Assembly (NCBI GenBank): GCA_014773175.1
Contig: VXCM01000139.1
Span: 1-64,000, forward strand
Length of the DNA: 64,000 nucleotides
Reading direction: 5' to 3'
Origin: Lucifuga dentata
Lineage: Eukaryota > Chordata > Actinopteri > Ophidiiformes > Bythitidae
Both the position numbers and the translations under genes were made by a program. This document shows positions 1-13,138 of this stretch, in pieces. Positions within the stretch are counted from its first letter, which is position 1. Each line of letters starts with the position of its first letter. Below the pieces are notes generated by a model. The model was not told the DNA's origin and did no database searches. It was given only the letters and a program-made list of their open reading frames with translations.

Positions 1-347
1 ACGCAGGTCTTCTTTTGGGACTATATTCCCCGGTGGAGACATACATTCACACCACGCTTTTTATTGTGCTTAAACCTTAAAATTCCGAAACTTCTAAAGA
101 ACGCCGAATATACGTCTTGTTTGCGATGATGGATTACCTATCCCAAGAATGTTTCAAGTGTCAACAAGTTGATTTTAATAGCATACCAGAATGAACTGAA
201 ACCAGTGGTGGTCTGGAAGGTAGGAAAAACATTTTTAATTCACCATTCCAGTAGTATGCTTTGGGAAATGATTGTCAGTAATGTTACATATATGAAAATC
301 GAATATATTAGGCTCAAACATGCAAAATGGATAGTATGGTCCTTTAA
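1..347 (-). mobile_element. TTAA long-TIR MITE, subfamily A, cut by window edge
   Basis: Reverse-orientation copy. It starts inside the element (GGGACTATATTCCCC block) and ends GGTCCTTTAA. The short open frame starting [12 protein letters not shown] is repeat sequence and recurs in other copies. Confidence 0.85.
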
Positions 348-391
348 TTCAGAGTTACAGGTCAAAAGATGAAGGAATGGGACTAAAGGAT

Positions 392-427
392 TGTGTGTGT
401 GTATGTGTGTGTGTGTGTGTGTGTGTG
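392..427. repeat. (GT)n microsatellite
   Basis: Nearly pure GT run with one interruption. Confidence 0.95.
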
Positions 428-537
428 GTCATCTCTTGTTAGCAGACATGGTTCTGTCTTCTTTATTCAGCTGTTTTCCCCATTTAGATTTTTCTGGTTG
501 CAGGTTTCTAATTTAATCAGCATCTCATTTTGAGAGT

Positions 538-565
538 CTGTGTGTGTGTGTGTGTGTGTGTGTGT
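538..565. repeat. (GT)n microsatellite
   Basis: Pure GT run. Confidence 0.95.
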
Positions 566-689
566 AGTTTTCACAGCTGGTGGAAAGAAAAAAAAACACC
601 TGGACAAACAAACGCTGCACATGTGCTGTGATCAGCTGTGGAAACTTCATTTCTTCTTCCTCTTTACCTGTTATGAGCGTTATGGTAAC

Positions 690-1375
690 AACAAATGAGG
701 TTTAATACAAGTACATTAAAAATACCACGTTTGTATTGCTTTTTATTGCAAAGTTTGCAGCACTCTGTAATAAACACTAAAATAACAGCCTAAGATGTAC
801 ATAATACTAAAGACTTTGAATTCCAAGTACAGTAAAAAGTGCTGAAAATACTTTGTTCTAAAATGTGTACCAAGTATTTAGGAATATTGTTATCCCTAAT
901 ATATTATTCCGATAACAATTTAGGAATAAGAGTACTACATATTATGAACCAAATATTTTGTAGTAAATAGTACTTGTGCTGTGTACCAAGTATCTAGACT
1001 TTGTGAGTCTTGTACTATAAACCACATATAACTCAGTAATAAATTTTGAAGTATTGTGTACCAAGTTGTTAGTTCTAATAAGCCCTAAGAACTAAGAAAA
1101 AAGTACTAAGAATTTTGTAATTTGTACCAAAAAGTACTAAGCATTATGTACTAAAAGCACAGCCTGATGCTAAACGACTAAAAGAAGTAGGTACTTTGTG
1201 CTAAGTAGTAAAAGTACTCAGTGCAAGTCAAAAGTGTACTTTGTACGTGATAGTCTTTACTTAGTAGTTAGTACTTTACTAAGTAAAGACTATCGTGCTG
1301 CATTTACCTCATTAGCTAGTAAGTATGAAGTTCTATGTTCTAAAAGTACCAAGTAAAATGTTGGAGTAAAAACAG
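690..1375. repeat. Degenerate GTAC-rich tract
   Basis: About 680 bp in which AAGTACT, GTACCAAGTA, AGTACTAAG and similar words recur many times on both strands with irregular spacing. No open frame. Contains an 18-bp perfect inverted repeat at 1249-1266/1277-1294. Confidence 0.6.
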
Positions 1376-3009
1376 CAGTAAGACATGATGATAAAATAAA
1401 ACATTTATTAAAAACATTTTGTATTTATCAGTTTTTCTCATTTTTTTCACATGAGACTGAAGATTCAGCTGCAGCCCTCAGAGGTTCATCATCTCACTTA
1501 TCCAACACGGATCTGTACACTACGACACACGCACACACACACATCATGGATTAGTGGTGACTGTCCGTATTGATGTTTTCCTGTTTAAAACTCATCTGAC
1601 ATGTTCAGCTGCTTTAAAATGAGTTTAGACAAGATAATCTGTCGTCTCAACAGCAACACAGATTATTCATCTTATTTAATAAATGAAAACTGACAGGGAA
1701 AAGATTCCCGGTGCGTCAGCTTTCCCAGCAGGAGAATAATTACTGGTGACAATTGGGATGACAGACCAGCTGATTTATTATTTTTTTTCCCAGTGGAGGA
1801 AAGAAATAAGGAAATAAATGAAAAACCTTTAGCACTGTGTTTGGGAATTTGGATGGAATTATGGCGTTCTTTGGTTTTGATGGAAAAACTTTGAGAAAAC
1901 TGAGCAGGATCTTCATTCCACTCCAGTTTGTCAAACTGTGAGACTTATTCAGAATATGACGATGAACGAAAAAGACATAACAAAGACTGTTAAAAACACA
2001 CTTTCATATCTTCTCAAGTATTTCTGATGGGATTTGCTTCTAGAAACTGTGAAGTTAAATTTCGTCGATACAGGAAATTTTCATCCGGACAGACTGAGGA
2101 GTCGCTGTTTCCACCAGCAGATGAAAAGTTAAATTCTGAAGTTACCACTAATCTGAGCAGGGCCCCATTTCACCGTAACCGGTCTGAGAAGATAAGTGTG
2201 TTTTCTGCAAACTCCTGAGTTTTCTGAAACAGAGAGTTCTGTCCATGGTGCTGAAGTGATGCATGGAAATTTGCAGCAAAAAATGCACAAAAAAACAAAA
2301 AGACAAACAAAAAACAAACAAACAGCATAAATCAACAATTTTATTCAAGATGTCTTTTCCATTCTCTCTCTCTCTGACCCTATGAAGGACTATTTCTTTG
2401 TTTTATCTGTCTTCCATTAGTATATTTTATTTTGGATCTCTGGAGTCTGAAGTCATTTTTGCAGTTTTACTTTTCATTTTTACTGCACTGTAAAAATGTT
2501 TTACTGGACAGGATGGACATTTTTTTTTTTACTTGTCAAAAATCTTTAACATCTTCAATCTTTAAAATCTGAGAAGTTTTTTGTTGGTTTCTGTTTTTTT
2601 TACAGAGAAAGTGTGAATTCTGGGAAGTTAGAATTTAATTTTGTCTCGATCTTTAATTAAAAAAAATTTTTTTTTTTTTAACAGTTTAATTTATCCCTGA
2701 AGATTTTTTTTTTTAAATTTTCTAATATCACTGGGTTAAAAACAGTCAAAATTTCTACAATTAAGTGTGTAAGAATTTTTGTGAACTTTGATTTTTTTTG
2801 ATTAGCTGTAAATTTAACTGGGTTAAACTTCACTTACTTAGCAACAAACAGCTTGTTTTCACACAGAGCTTCACTTTTCATTCTAAAAGATAAAATGACA
2901 CAAAACAGAGATTTTAATTTAAATGTATTTCCTTAAGTGTATTAAATGACTAGATTTTTTTATTTTTTATTTAAGAGGCTTCGTTAGACGATTTTACATG
3001 ATCTTAGCC

Positions 3010-3592
3010 TTAAAGGACCATACCACCCATTTTGCATGTTTGAGCCTAATATATTCAGTTTTCATACATGTAAGGTTACTGACAATCATTTCCCAAAGCA
3101 TACTACTGGAACGGTGAATTAAAAATGTTTTTCCTACCTTCCAGACCGCCACTGGTTTCAGTTCATTCTGGTACGCTATTAAAATCAACTTGTTGATACT
3201 TGAAATGTTCTTGGGATAGGTAATCCATCATCGTGAACAAGACATGTATTCAGGTTTTGTTTTTTTGTTTTTTTATAAGTTATGTAATTTTAGCATTTAA
3301 GCACCAAAAAAAAGAGTGAATGTATGCCTCCACTGGGGAATATAGTCCCAAAACAACACCTGTATTTATTGAAAAATTTTATTGAAAAATCGTGACTTCA
3401 TAATTTTGCGTAACTATTAGCAGGCGAAACATGGATTTTTATTTGATTTTGAAAGATTAAGAGATTTTGCAAAATGTCAGGAAAGCAGAAATACGGTTTT
3501 ATCCTTTGGGAAATGATTGTCAGTAACCTTATGTATATGAAAATTGAATATATTAGGCTCAAACATGTAAAATGAACAGTATGGTCCTTTAA
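3010..3592 (+). mobile_element. TTAA long-TIR MITE, subfamily A, full length
   Basis: Begins TTAAAGGACCATACC and ends ATGGTCCTTTAA. The outer ~95 bp at each end are inverted repeats of each other. The interior carries the GAATATAGTCCC block. There is no coding capacity. Confidence 0.9.
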
Positions 3593-5277
3593 AGACACTT
3601 TTGGGAAATGAGGCCCTGTCCTGTATTTATATTAAAAGTTGTTAAAGTGGAATGAAAATCCCCAAAACCTGGCTAATAACGTGACAGAAGCACAACAAAA
3701 GAGGGAGCTGAAGGCGAATGATGGTAAAGCACAATGTATTCAAGAATTCAAGGCAACGAAGACAAACACATAAAAATGATTAAAAATATGAGGCAGTGCA
3801 AAATGTCACACTAATAAAATATCATGTTTAAAAATCAAACAAACAGATCCTGAGGAAAATAATTCAACCATACAAACCAGGTGTATCATAAAACATCTCA
3901 GATCAAACCCACTCATTTAAATTAGAAATGATAGAATGGAAGATCCCACTTTTTCAGATAGAATATCATTTATTTGACTTTTCAGACAGTCAGCACATCT
4001 GGCTGCCTGTTTTATTTGCTTATTTTTTTAATTATTTTTTTTTTTTTTAAATTTTATTATATTCTGTACCGACAACTGTTCCTCTCCAGTAGAAAGGCCA
4101 CAAAGGCTTCCTCACGCAAGAAAATGTATAAACCCTTAAACCTCCATAAAATGCAAACGTTATGAGAACAGAACTGCGCTCACACTGTAAAAAATGTGAC
4201 CTTGTACCTTATATACACACGTGACTGTGTAGACTTGCAGAGGAACAGAATGTGGAGACTTTGGTGCTGAATTAAATGAAAATTTTTTTTTGCATCTTTT
4301 CAGAGGAAAAAAAAAGGTGCTTATGATTCTTAAATATAACTCGAGTTTACAATTTAGCAAAAGCGAAAAGAAGGAAAAACAGCAAAAACCCCCAAAAACT
4401 GCCATCAACTGAGCGAATATTCTCAGGTAATAACTTCTTATCCAACATTAATTTAAACGGGAAGGAGAATTGAGGAGCGAGGAGGTATCCACCATTTGTC
4501 AAGTACTGGTATTTGTACTAGTACAAGTATATGGCAACAGCACTACTGGCAGAGGAGTCAGGGAACATTTAAGACGCATTAGTCAAACAGGCAAAGTTAC
4601 AAAAAATCCTTGGAGCAGGGCGAAGCACTTAAGGAGGAAACCAGATACATAAACAAAAAAAAAAAAAAAAAAAAANAAAAAAAAAAAAGAAAAAAAAAAA
4701 GGTGTAATATGCTCAACGTGTTCAAGATGTGGACGAGCAGCTTCATCGTACTGAAAGTCATAAATGGATTAAAAAGGTACAGTTCACTTTAAGACAACAG
4801 GCTTAGAAATGTCAGAGAAATGTGGGAAATTTCATATTTTATCTATGACATCTAATAAACTTTTATCTATTTGATCTCGCGTTGTGCTTTCTCGTGTCTT
4901 CCCGCAGGTGGATGAACGCGCGTCTCCGGTTCAGGTAACGAGACTTTTGGGAAAAGTATGAAACAAATGTGCTGACTGATGCAGACTGAGATATCGGCAG
5001 GCCTGTATTAAGCAGCTTTGGTTATCGCAGACATGTCGATATCAGCGTATTTGTTAGCAGATATACAGAAAGAAATTGCTTAAGTTGTGTTACATTATTG
5101 TTTTTATGGGTAGTTATTTAATAATTTACTGGCTAATATTGAGAATTAGCTGTAATTACTCAACCTCATCTTTGATAATAAAGTTTAACTTCCTCAGTTG
5201 TTGCAGCTTTTTAACAAATCAAAGAGATTCTTTAAAAAAAGTTTCACGCAAAAACCTCATTATCAGCCAATAAATTG
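3593..5277. other. Intergenic, no gene seen
   Basis: AT-rich sequence with a poly-A/N run at 4660-4700. Nothing recognisable. Confidence 0.6.
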
Positions 5278-5841
5278 TTAAAGGACCATACCACCCATTT
5301 TGCATGTTTGAGCCTAATATATTCAATTTTCATGTAACATTACTGACAATCATTTCCCAAAGCATGCTACTGAAACGGTGAATTAAAAATGTTTTTCCTA
5401 ACTTCTAGACCGCCATTGGTTTCAGTTCATTCTGGTACGCTATTAAAATCAACTTGTTGAAACTTGAAACGTTCTTGGGNTTTTTTTTTTTTTTTTTTTT
5501 TAGAAGTTTCATAATTTTAGCATTTAAGCGCAATAAAAAGCGCAGAGTGAATGTATGCCTCCACCAGGAAATATAGTCCCAAAAGAAGATCTGCGTTTAT
5601 TGAAAAATTTAAACGACTGTGACTTCATAAGGCTGTGTAACTATTAGCAGGAGAAACATGGATTTTTAAGGTGGGTGTATCGGTTGAATATTTGATTTTG
5701 AAAGATTAGGAAATTTTGCAAAATATCAGGAAAGCTGAAATATGGTTTTATCCTTTGGGAAATGACTGTCAGTAACATTATGTGTATAAAAATTGAATAT
5801 ATTAGGCTCAAACATGCAAAATGGTTGGTATGGTCCTTTAA
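5278..5841 (+). mobile_element. TTAA long-TIR MITE, subfamily A, full length
   Basis: TTAAAGG...CCTTTAA ends, with the same interior as the copy at 3010. A poly-T run with a single N (5480) replaces part of the centre. Confidence 0.9.
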
Positions 5842-7279
5842 ATCAGATTTCTTACTCTCAAATATTAATATCAGTATTGGCCTCAAAAACCCTGATAACA
5901 GTCAGATAACAGGACTGAAGGCTCTGAGTCTTCAACATTAGTTTTGCCTCTAATGGAAAAGTTTCAGCGTCTCGTTTCTCTAAATCAGTTTTCCGTGCTT
6001 GTGGTATGCGACCAAATATCCACAGAAGCAACACAGAACGTATCTATCAAGCTTTCTGTCAATTTAAACAGACTAGCAAAATTTCTTTTAACAAACTAAA
6101 ATTAAAAAAAAAAAAAAAAAAANAAAAAAAAAAAAAAAAAAGCATTCTTTGGTGAAACAAAAAGGCAGGCATGCGTAAATTGAAGGAGCAGAAAAGGCAA
6201 AGATCACATAAGGTTACAGCGACATTTAGATCCTGACATATTATGAGCATTTCACAGCATCAACTTTGCCTCTCACTCAATGCAAATATGGCATCTGTAT
6301 CGCCTTGTATTTTCTAATAACTTCATATTCAATCAATTCTGTTCTTCTGTTACCAAAAAAAAAAAAAAAAAAAAAAAAACTCCCAATTTGAGATCACTAA
6401 CTAGTTTTATGGCCCTGAATTCGTTATTTGATGGGAAAATCCTCAATAAAGTCTCTTCTGCATTTCCATCATCTCAAACAGATTTATGAATCCTCACCTA
6501 GATTTATGCAAAGGAAAGCTGATTTAGATTTAACAGAAAGCGAGAAACCCCAGCAATTAACGGCTGGTTCAATTAGAATTTCTCTCTTCTATCAACTTAT
6601 TACCATCAGATCAGAGTAGAAAGACACAAAAACAAACCAAAAAAAAAAAAANAAAAAAAAAAAAAGTAAGAAAAATGGGAGCCTCTGTGTTTCCGTTAAC
6701 CGTCTGACTCAATTTAACCAATTTCTAAGCAGCAAATTTCCCATAAAATTCATCTAATTTGAAGGTAATGTGTGAGCAGATGCTGAGCAGGAGTGTTGGA
6801 CTGTGCTTCCTGTCTGCGGCCGGCACAAAGCGATGGCTGTGGTTTCTAAAACGGGCAGATCGCTCCTGAGCATCTCTTTGCTACTTAAATGTGGTTTCAC
6901 ACCTTGAAGAGTGGCATCTGTGAATCCTGCCCAGTCTGTGAGTGGAGATGGCAAACATTGTTCAAACGGGGTCGGCGGGTGGATGTTTAAACACACTCAC
7001 GCAGAAGCGCACACAGCACCCACTTCCTGCGCCCACTCTCCTTTCCTCCACGTTTCTCTTGGACAGCAACGGCGTTTGCTTTGTGTTGCAGTGGCTTTGT
7101 AAAATTGTCCTCCATCATGTTGATTTCGGAGCTCTCTCCGTCTGTGTGTATGCGTTTACCTGTGCCGCCGTTGTCGCTTTGACCCCCCTCCCCCCCTCCT
7201 TCTCTCTCTCTCCCCTCCTCTTTTCATAGTCTCTCGTTCATCTCGTCCCTCTGACGTCTCCTGGATTGTTCGTCCTCGC
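5842..7279 (-). other. mlec: Probable mlec 3' UTR and flank
   Basis: No gene-like frame. Lies directly 3' of the mlec stop on its strand; mammalian MLEC has a long 3' UTR. Poly-A/N runs at 6123, 6352 and 6652. The UTR end was not determined. Confidence 0.4.
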
Positions 7280-10200
7280 TCACAGCCGACAGAGGCAGAA
7301 CAGTGTGGGGATGAAGACCCCGAACGCCACCAGGATGGGAAACATTAGGCTGCTGTTGTCGGCTGCGTAGGGGTTTGGCGTTCGGGGGCCTGACTGGACC
7401 CTGTATTTAGAACCTGCTGGGACTTTCTTCTTTCCACCTTCCTCGCCTCCCTCACTATCCTCTTCTTCCTCCTCCTCTTCCTCAGGCTTCTCCAAGCCAG
7501 GATGAGGCTGAAGTTTTGGTACATCTGTAAGGGAGATAATGGAAGTCAGAGGAGATTAATTCAAAGCATAGAGACTCTGTGTGCTTGGAGACTTTAAGCA
7601 GCGACAGATGTGAGGGCTGGAAATTGATCCTCACTCTTTTGCACATGCGTGAAATCATCTAGCTGCTATGGCCTGTTGATCTACAACAGGAAAAACACAG
7701 GTTTCATGTACTAGACCAGTCATCCTCAAAGTCCGGACTCTGGTCCAGATCCGGAACAAACCACAACTGTCTCTGGACTTTGAGCAAATTATACTTTTCA
7801 TATGTATTATCTGCAAGACATTGCTGAGATGCAACGAGTCAAAATTCTCTGCTGTGGAGAAAGTGAAACCGAATGTCCGACTGCTCCACTATCTGTGTGA
7901 GAATGTCTACTCTGCTTTGGTTTGGTCCAATCACATTCAGCGTCCTGTCATCTCCATGACACAGTTTGGGCTCATTGAGAGTGACAGTGCAGATTGCCAG
8001 TTGATAGCGCAGCTAGTTTCATCAGCTGATGAAGAACTTGAACATTGAACTGACCAAATGGACCTTTGTCTTATTGAAAATTTTCTTTGTGGACCTTTAA
8101 GATCTGTATTTGAATACCCCTGTACTAGATCTACAGGGTAGGGTTTGGAGAAAATTAAATGTTTCGATTAATTGCAATTAAAATTTATTCAATTCTGGTA
8201 TCAATTCATAAAATTAAAAAAAAAATAAAAATTGATCTTTTAAATAGTCTAATTTTTAATTTAATACTAGTAGCATAAGTTACGCTGGTAGCATCAGTTA
8301 CGCTAGTAGCATGAGTTACGCTAGTATCATAAGTTTTGTGACGTAGCATGACTACTACATTTGGCTTTCAAAAGCAAGAGGACACAAACGAGCCATGAAA
8401 ACTTTAAGACCATTTGCAAAATATGTAACTCAGAAGTAAAATTTTGTGGCAACACAATGAACCCTTGGAGCCGCCTGATGAGGCGCCATGCTGCCGCCGG
8501 GAAGTCTGCAGCACCAACATCTGAATGAAGGCAGATGATGTAAAAAAATGCATCGACTGGCGACTTGAGCCAAAAAAAGAAAGAGTCCGTTACTATTTTT
8601 GTATTTGAGGATACGCATCCTTACAGCGTCATGACAACGAGAGGTTTAGGAAAATGCTTCAAATCCTGGAATTACAGAATGCTGAGCCACACGTTAATGA
8701 GATGGCTACACAAAGCTTGATGTGGATGTCAAAGAGCGTCAGAGCCTCTCTACAGTTGCCCAAAGGTCAAAGGTCAGCCTGAACCTGTTTCCTTTAATAC
8801 ACTCATTAAGTTTTCAACATAGATTTTGAAAGCATGTATTCACTTTTTTATACAATAATGTAATTTAGAAGACATAACACTAACCAAAATTTTGCAGAAT
8901 TCAATTGAATCAAAGTTTTGAAAATTGAAATCGACTCAAACTGGGAGGTCAGAACCAAATCCAGCCCTGCTACAGGCGACGTGGAGCTGTCAAGTTCACG
9001 CGTGCACAAAAAAAGCAGAGATCTGTTTTCTGGTCACCGTCCTCACAGCGTTGCTGCTTAAAGTCTCTATTTATACTGATAGTAATATTATATATATACT
9101 AGTTTGAGGAGACTCACCCTCTAATGTCCCCTTCATCACGTAAAGAGCGCAGACTTTGGGGTTGTCATAGTAACCCTGAAACACATCGAATAAGTCCGCA
9201 GAGACAAGTGACAAATTTAAACATGAACAAACCAGTTTTACCTTAAAAAAAGCAAAACAAACGACAACAAAAACTTTATCATGTTTGCTTTTTTTCAGGA
9301 AACGGCCATTGCTCACTTTCCAACTGAGCATTACACTAATAATTTAAAGAGATAAAAAAAAAAAAAAAANAAAAAAAAAAAAAACAAACAACTTAACTTT
9401 TTGTCTTTGGGCTCATCTTAGGCATAAAACACACAAACACATTACAAACACACAAAACAAGTACAGCACCGACACACACACACACACACACATTCTATTA
9501 AGACGTAACAGAGACTAACAGACATTACATTATATCTACTAAAACATATAACCTGGTTTAAAAACATGTACACATTCTGCATATTCATTTGCTCACTTGC
9601 CATACTTCCTCTCATGAACTGGTTTAGCAACAAGTTATGTATGTTAAGCGAACATCAAATTCCTATTAGAAAAAATACTCCATATTTTTGCCTTAACTCA
9701 GTACAGACAAAAATCTGAATACAGTTTACATGTAAACAAGCTAAGTGATTAGAGACTCTGTGAAACATCTGTAGTACCAGAAACCCCCTAAATGTTCTAC
9801 GTAAAAGCACACATCTGTTTACCTCTATGCAAATAAAATCAGTTACTTAAAAAGAACTTAATTTGTGATCATTTCGTTTCTTAAAACAGTGAACGTTTGG
9901 CTGCACAAATTGGCTGATTCATGCTGAGAATTTGTTCCGTGGTTTTGTCCAAATGAGCAACAAACCACTAGAGCTACATGGCTGTTCCAAAATGGAGATG
10001 TGGTCAAAGTATATATAAATAAGATGACACGTTATCCTCCAGTTTTGGTTAGTGTAAATTGCAAAAAGTAAAGATAATAAAACTGTCCTGAGCACTGACA
10101 GCTGACCTTTATAACACTGTGTGTGTGTGTGGCTGGTGCTTATTAAAGTCTTTAATCCAGTAAATGAGACTTATTCATTTACTGGATTAAAGACTCCATT

Positions 10201-13017
10201 TGACTCCAAAATTCAATAAGTACTAATAATTTGTGATAAATTAATCTTTAAAAATGTCTTATTACTGCGTGTGATTATGCTGTGTGACAGTGAGGTGCAG
10301 GTGGATTCCTGCTGAACCAGTGGAGGAAGAAAAACAAAAACACCTGCTAGAAATATTTTGGCAGTTCATTGCTGGAATAGTTTCAGTGTCTGCACAAAGA
10401 GGAGGCAGCGTGTCCCACTTGTGTCTTTTAGAGAGAAGGTTATGGAGAAGGTTATGGAGCTTAAAAAAAAAAAAAAAAAAANAAAAAAAAAAAAAAAGAG
10501 AGAGGGAAAAAAAAAGCACACAATTTTTAAAAGTGTGACAGCCTTGTACTCTACAAACCCACAAAACCTACATGGGTTGGTACAGACCATAAGGGAATAC
10601 TGATCACTTCAAAAAAAAACAAACAAACAAAAAAAAAGCCTATAATATTTGCATTTATAATATTTTCCTCTTTCTATCATAACCAATTAACTAATACATT
10701 AGCTTCCATCTTCAAATGATCCATTCCTGTCCCACCTCAACATTCAATTTGAACAGAAAGTACACTGAATTAAGGAAGATGCTTAGAAAGTGCCATTTCA
10801 GGAGTCCTGACAAACAAACCAAATCCTCCCTTTTCACAGGAAACAATATTCCAACTTTTGAGTGAATTCAGCAAAATCCACCTACCTTTACAAACTCCAC
10901 AGTGAGCTTGCCGTTGAACGTGGACACCTCTCCCTGCACACTCAGCTTTCCTCGTCGGATAGAGAAAGGCACGATCTCATCGTGAGCGGTGCTGTGACCC
11001 ACCCGATCGAAGATGTCCAGGTCCTTCACCACCACGTGGCCGTTCAGACGGACGTCAAACACCTGGAAGTCCCAAATCAGCAATGATTAACAGCTTGTAC
11101 CACACACACTCAGCCTCCCTTTCACTGCTTAAATGATACTGCTAACACCTCCCAGTGCACCACCATTTTGAGTCAGTTCCAGCGAGAAACTCACAGAGAG
11201 CGTGACAGAAATGTAACATTATGAAATGATAGTGCGCTGTCCTTGAAACAGCAAAATGAGTGAAACATGATTTTCTATCGCAGTCTGATCATCATATGTA
11301 CAGTGAAATGTAATTTATACAGCAAAAACAAATAACATGTTTTCAGGATGGATATGAAAATGTGGTCATTTTTGGGTTATTGTTTTAGTAAAGAGTGGGT
11401 GATAAAAGAAGATTTCATATACAAATCCAATTGAATTATAGGAATAGCATGTGTAATGCATGCACTTCAAGCTGTGTTTTACTTCTAGAGGAACTTTGGT
11501 GCATCAAGAGGAACTTTGGTGCATCATAAGCAGCTTGTTTGTGCCATTTCTTCATTTTTCTCTTCAATTTATATTATCAGAAGCTTTCAGTGAGCTGTCC
11601 TTGCTGCCAGATCACCTTGTTTACTGTGATGGAAAGTGCCTTCTTTCGGCAGGAAATAAAATCAAGGTGGAAATCAGATTAAATGAATAGCTTTAAAAAA
11701 AATTCTGAATATTTGTTCAAGAGAAAAGTCAGTGTAAAAGAAAAACAAATTGATTTTTTTTCACTACACCATTCACACATTCTGCCGTCCTGTCGATTCA
11801 AAGACAAACTGTGCAAATGATAATGATGATTTTAGCAAAAATACACACACTGTGCCAATATCTGATTGATTACATGCCATACCTTTTGCTGTGACTGAGC
11901 AAAGTAAACCTCTGCATACTTCATGACTAGTATATAGTCTCCTTCCTCACGAATGGGGATATCATATCCAAATGTGTCCTCATTGTATCGCTCAGTCTGG
12001 TACAGAACCTGATCTTCTGGACTGGAGCGTAAGATGGGCAGTCGAACTCCATAATCAGATGCTACAGAGGAGAACACCATCAGATCCAATGTACACTTTA
12101 TTCAACCGAAAAAGAGGTCATACTCATAGCTACGTATATTACTGGAAAACTGATGGTGTTTCACTTTAAGCAAGGTAACAGAACTCTGCTCTGCTTTTTT
12201 TTTTTCCTGAGATGATGTAATGTCATATGCAAGTTTTTTGCTACAGGAATGGCTATTGACAGTTATGCAGAATGACAGTTATAAAGCTATTTGTGTTTTG
12301 TGCTGGGCCACAGTACCTTGCTGTGTGATGATGGTTAATTAAAATACACATAAAAACATTGTCTTCAAGGACAGTCATTGGTTGGTTCTAAAACACGAAA
12401 GCTACTGTTGTGTTCAGGTGTCAGTTTCTTGCCTGTGCAGCCAAACAAAGTCCTGACCTTTTCCTGCACTCAATGCAACACAGTGCCATTCAGTCTCAAA
12501 TGGCAAGTTAGCATGCTGTTCACCCTAACTGGCAAGTGTAGAACATGTAACCTTATAAATGAGGAAAGGAGTTTCCTCAGTTAGATTTGATCATATCATC
12601 ACCTGCTTCCTCTACACGCAGAGAGGGGCGGAGCAACACTCTTTTGTGCTGACTCCTCATTAGTTTGTGGTTAAATGAGGAAACCACAAGCTTACATGAA
12701 TGTTGCTGCAAATATCATTTTGTCTAATGAAAAGCTTTCACCCCACAATGCTCCCTGCAGGTCCGTCAAGACACAGATTCATAATAGCAACTAACTGATA
12801 CTCATATCAACTTACCTTTTCCAATTTTCCCTTCCAACGGGTCCTTTTTGAAGTGAATACCGTGCACGTCCACGTGCGACTCGCCCCCGGCGTTTACAGC
12901 CCAGATTACACGTTCAGCAAGGCTGGGGCCCCCGCCGTCCGCCCAGCATTGCTCGGCCAGCAGCGACAGCACCACTGCTAGCAGCCCGGTGACGAGCTGC
13001 GCCGTGACCCGCCGCAT
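7280..13017 (-). CDS. mlec: Malectin, complete, 5 coding exons
   Basis: Malectin is an ER type I membrane lectin that binds diglucosylated high-mannose N-glycans and works with ribophorin I in glycoprotein quality control. Coding exons in order: 13017-12816, 12061-11883, 11062-10886, 9175-9118, 7524-7280. All introns are GT-AG and the sum is 861 nt, 286 residues plus stop (human 292). Residues 1-26 are a signal peptide ending CWA. The malectin domain covers about 35-205. The sugar-contacting residues of Xenopus malectin (Y67, Y89, Y116, F117, D186, from memory) fall here at Y71, Y93, Y120, F121 and D190, a constant offset of four. An acidic Glu-rich stretch follows, then a C-terminal membrane segment (about 266-284) ending in LCRL. 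The start is the Met of MRRVTAQ, which directly precedes the signal peptide. A 66-bp duplication around the N at 13072 touches this start and the upstream leader and looks like an assembly artefact. Confidence 0.96.
7717..8122. mobile_element. hAT-like MITE downstream of mlec exon 4 (mlec intron 4)
   Basis: Starts CAGTCATCCTCAAAG and ends TTTGAATACCCCTG. Flanking 8-bp repeats are TACTAGAC and TACTAGAT (7 of 8). The 75-codon open frame inside is not recognised. Confidence 0.65.
8398..8530 (+). pseudogene. BED zinc-finger relic of a hAT transposase
   Basis: An open stretch from 8406 reads [26 protein letters not shown]. The C-x2-C and terminal RRH fit a BED finger with one His replaced. No start or continuing frame. 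The preceding sequence (8260-8340) is a short 18-bp tandem repeat. Confidence 0.5.
10147..10195. repeat. Perfect 21-bp inverted repeat (hairpin) in mlec intron 3
   Basis: Left arm 10147-10167, loop of 7 nt, right arm 10175-10195. The arms are exact complements. Confidence 0.85.
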
Positions 13018-13138
13018 TGCCACACACAGCCCGGTCCTACACACAGAGACACGGTAACTGTGGCTGCACACNGACCCGCCGCATTGCCACACACAGCCCG
13101 GTCCTACACACAGAGACACGGTAACTGTGGCTGCACAC
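13006..13138. repeat. 66-bp direct duplication around a single N (mlec start)
   Basis: Copies 13006-13071 and 13073-13138 are identical. They include the mlec start codon region. Probable unmerged contig overlap. Confidence 0.9.

Larger units (their letters stand above)
348..3009. other. Intergenic, no gene seen
   Basis: GT microsatellites, the GTAC-rich tract and AT-rich sequence with poly-T runs. Short open frames here have no recognisable domain. Confidence 0.6.

Noticed and set aside
2430..2830. Possible third piggyBac-like MITE (TCTGGAGTCTGAAGTCA)
   Set aside because: A weak single-end resemblance in poly-T-rich sequence. The TTAA borders are not convincing.
13017..13119. Upstream extension of the mlec frame (start MSLCVGPG)
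   Set aside because: It runs through an N and duplicated leader sequence. The Met at 13017 directly precedes a signal peptide matching malectin.
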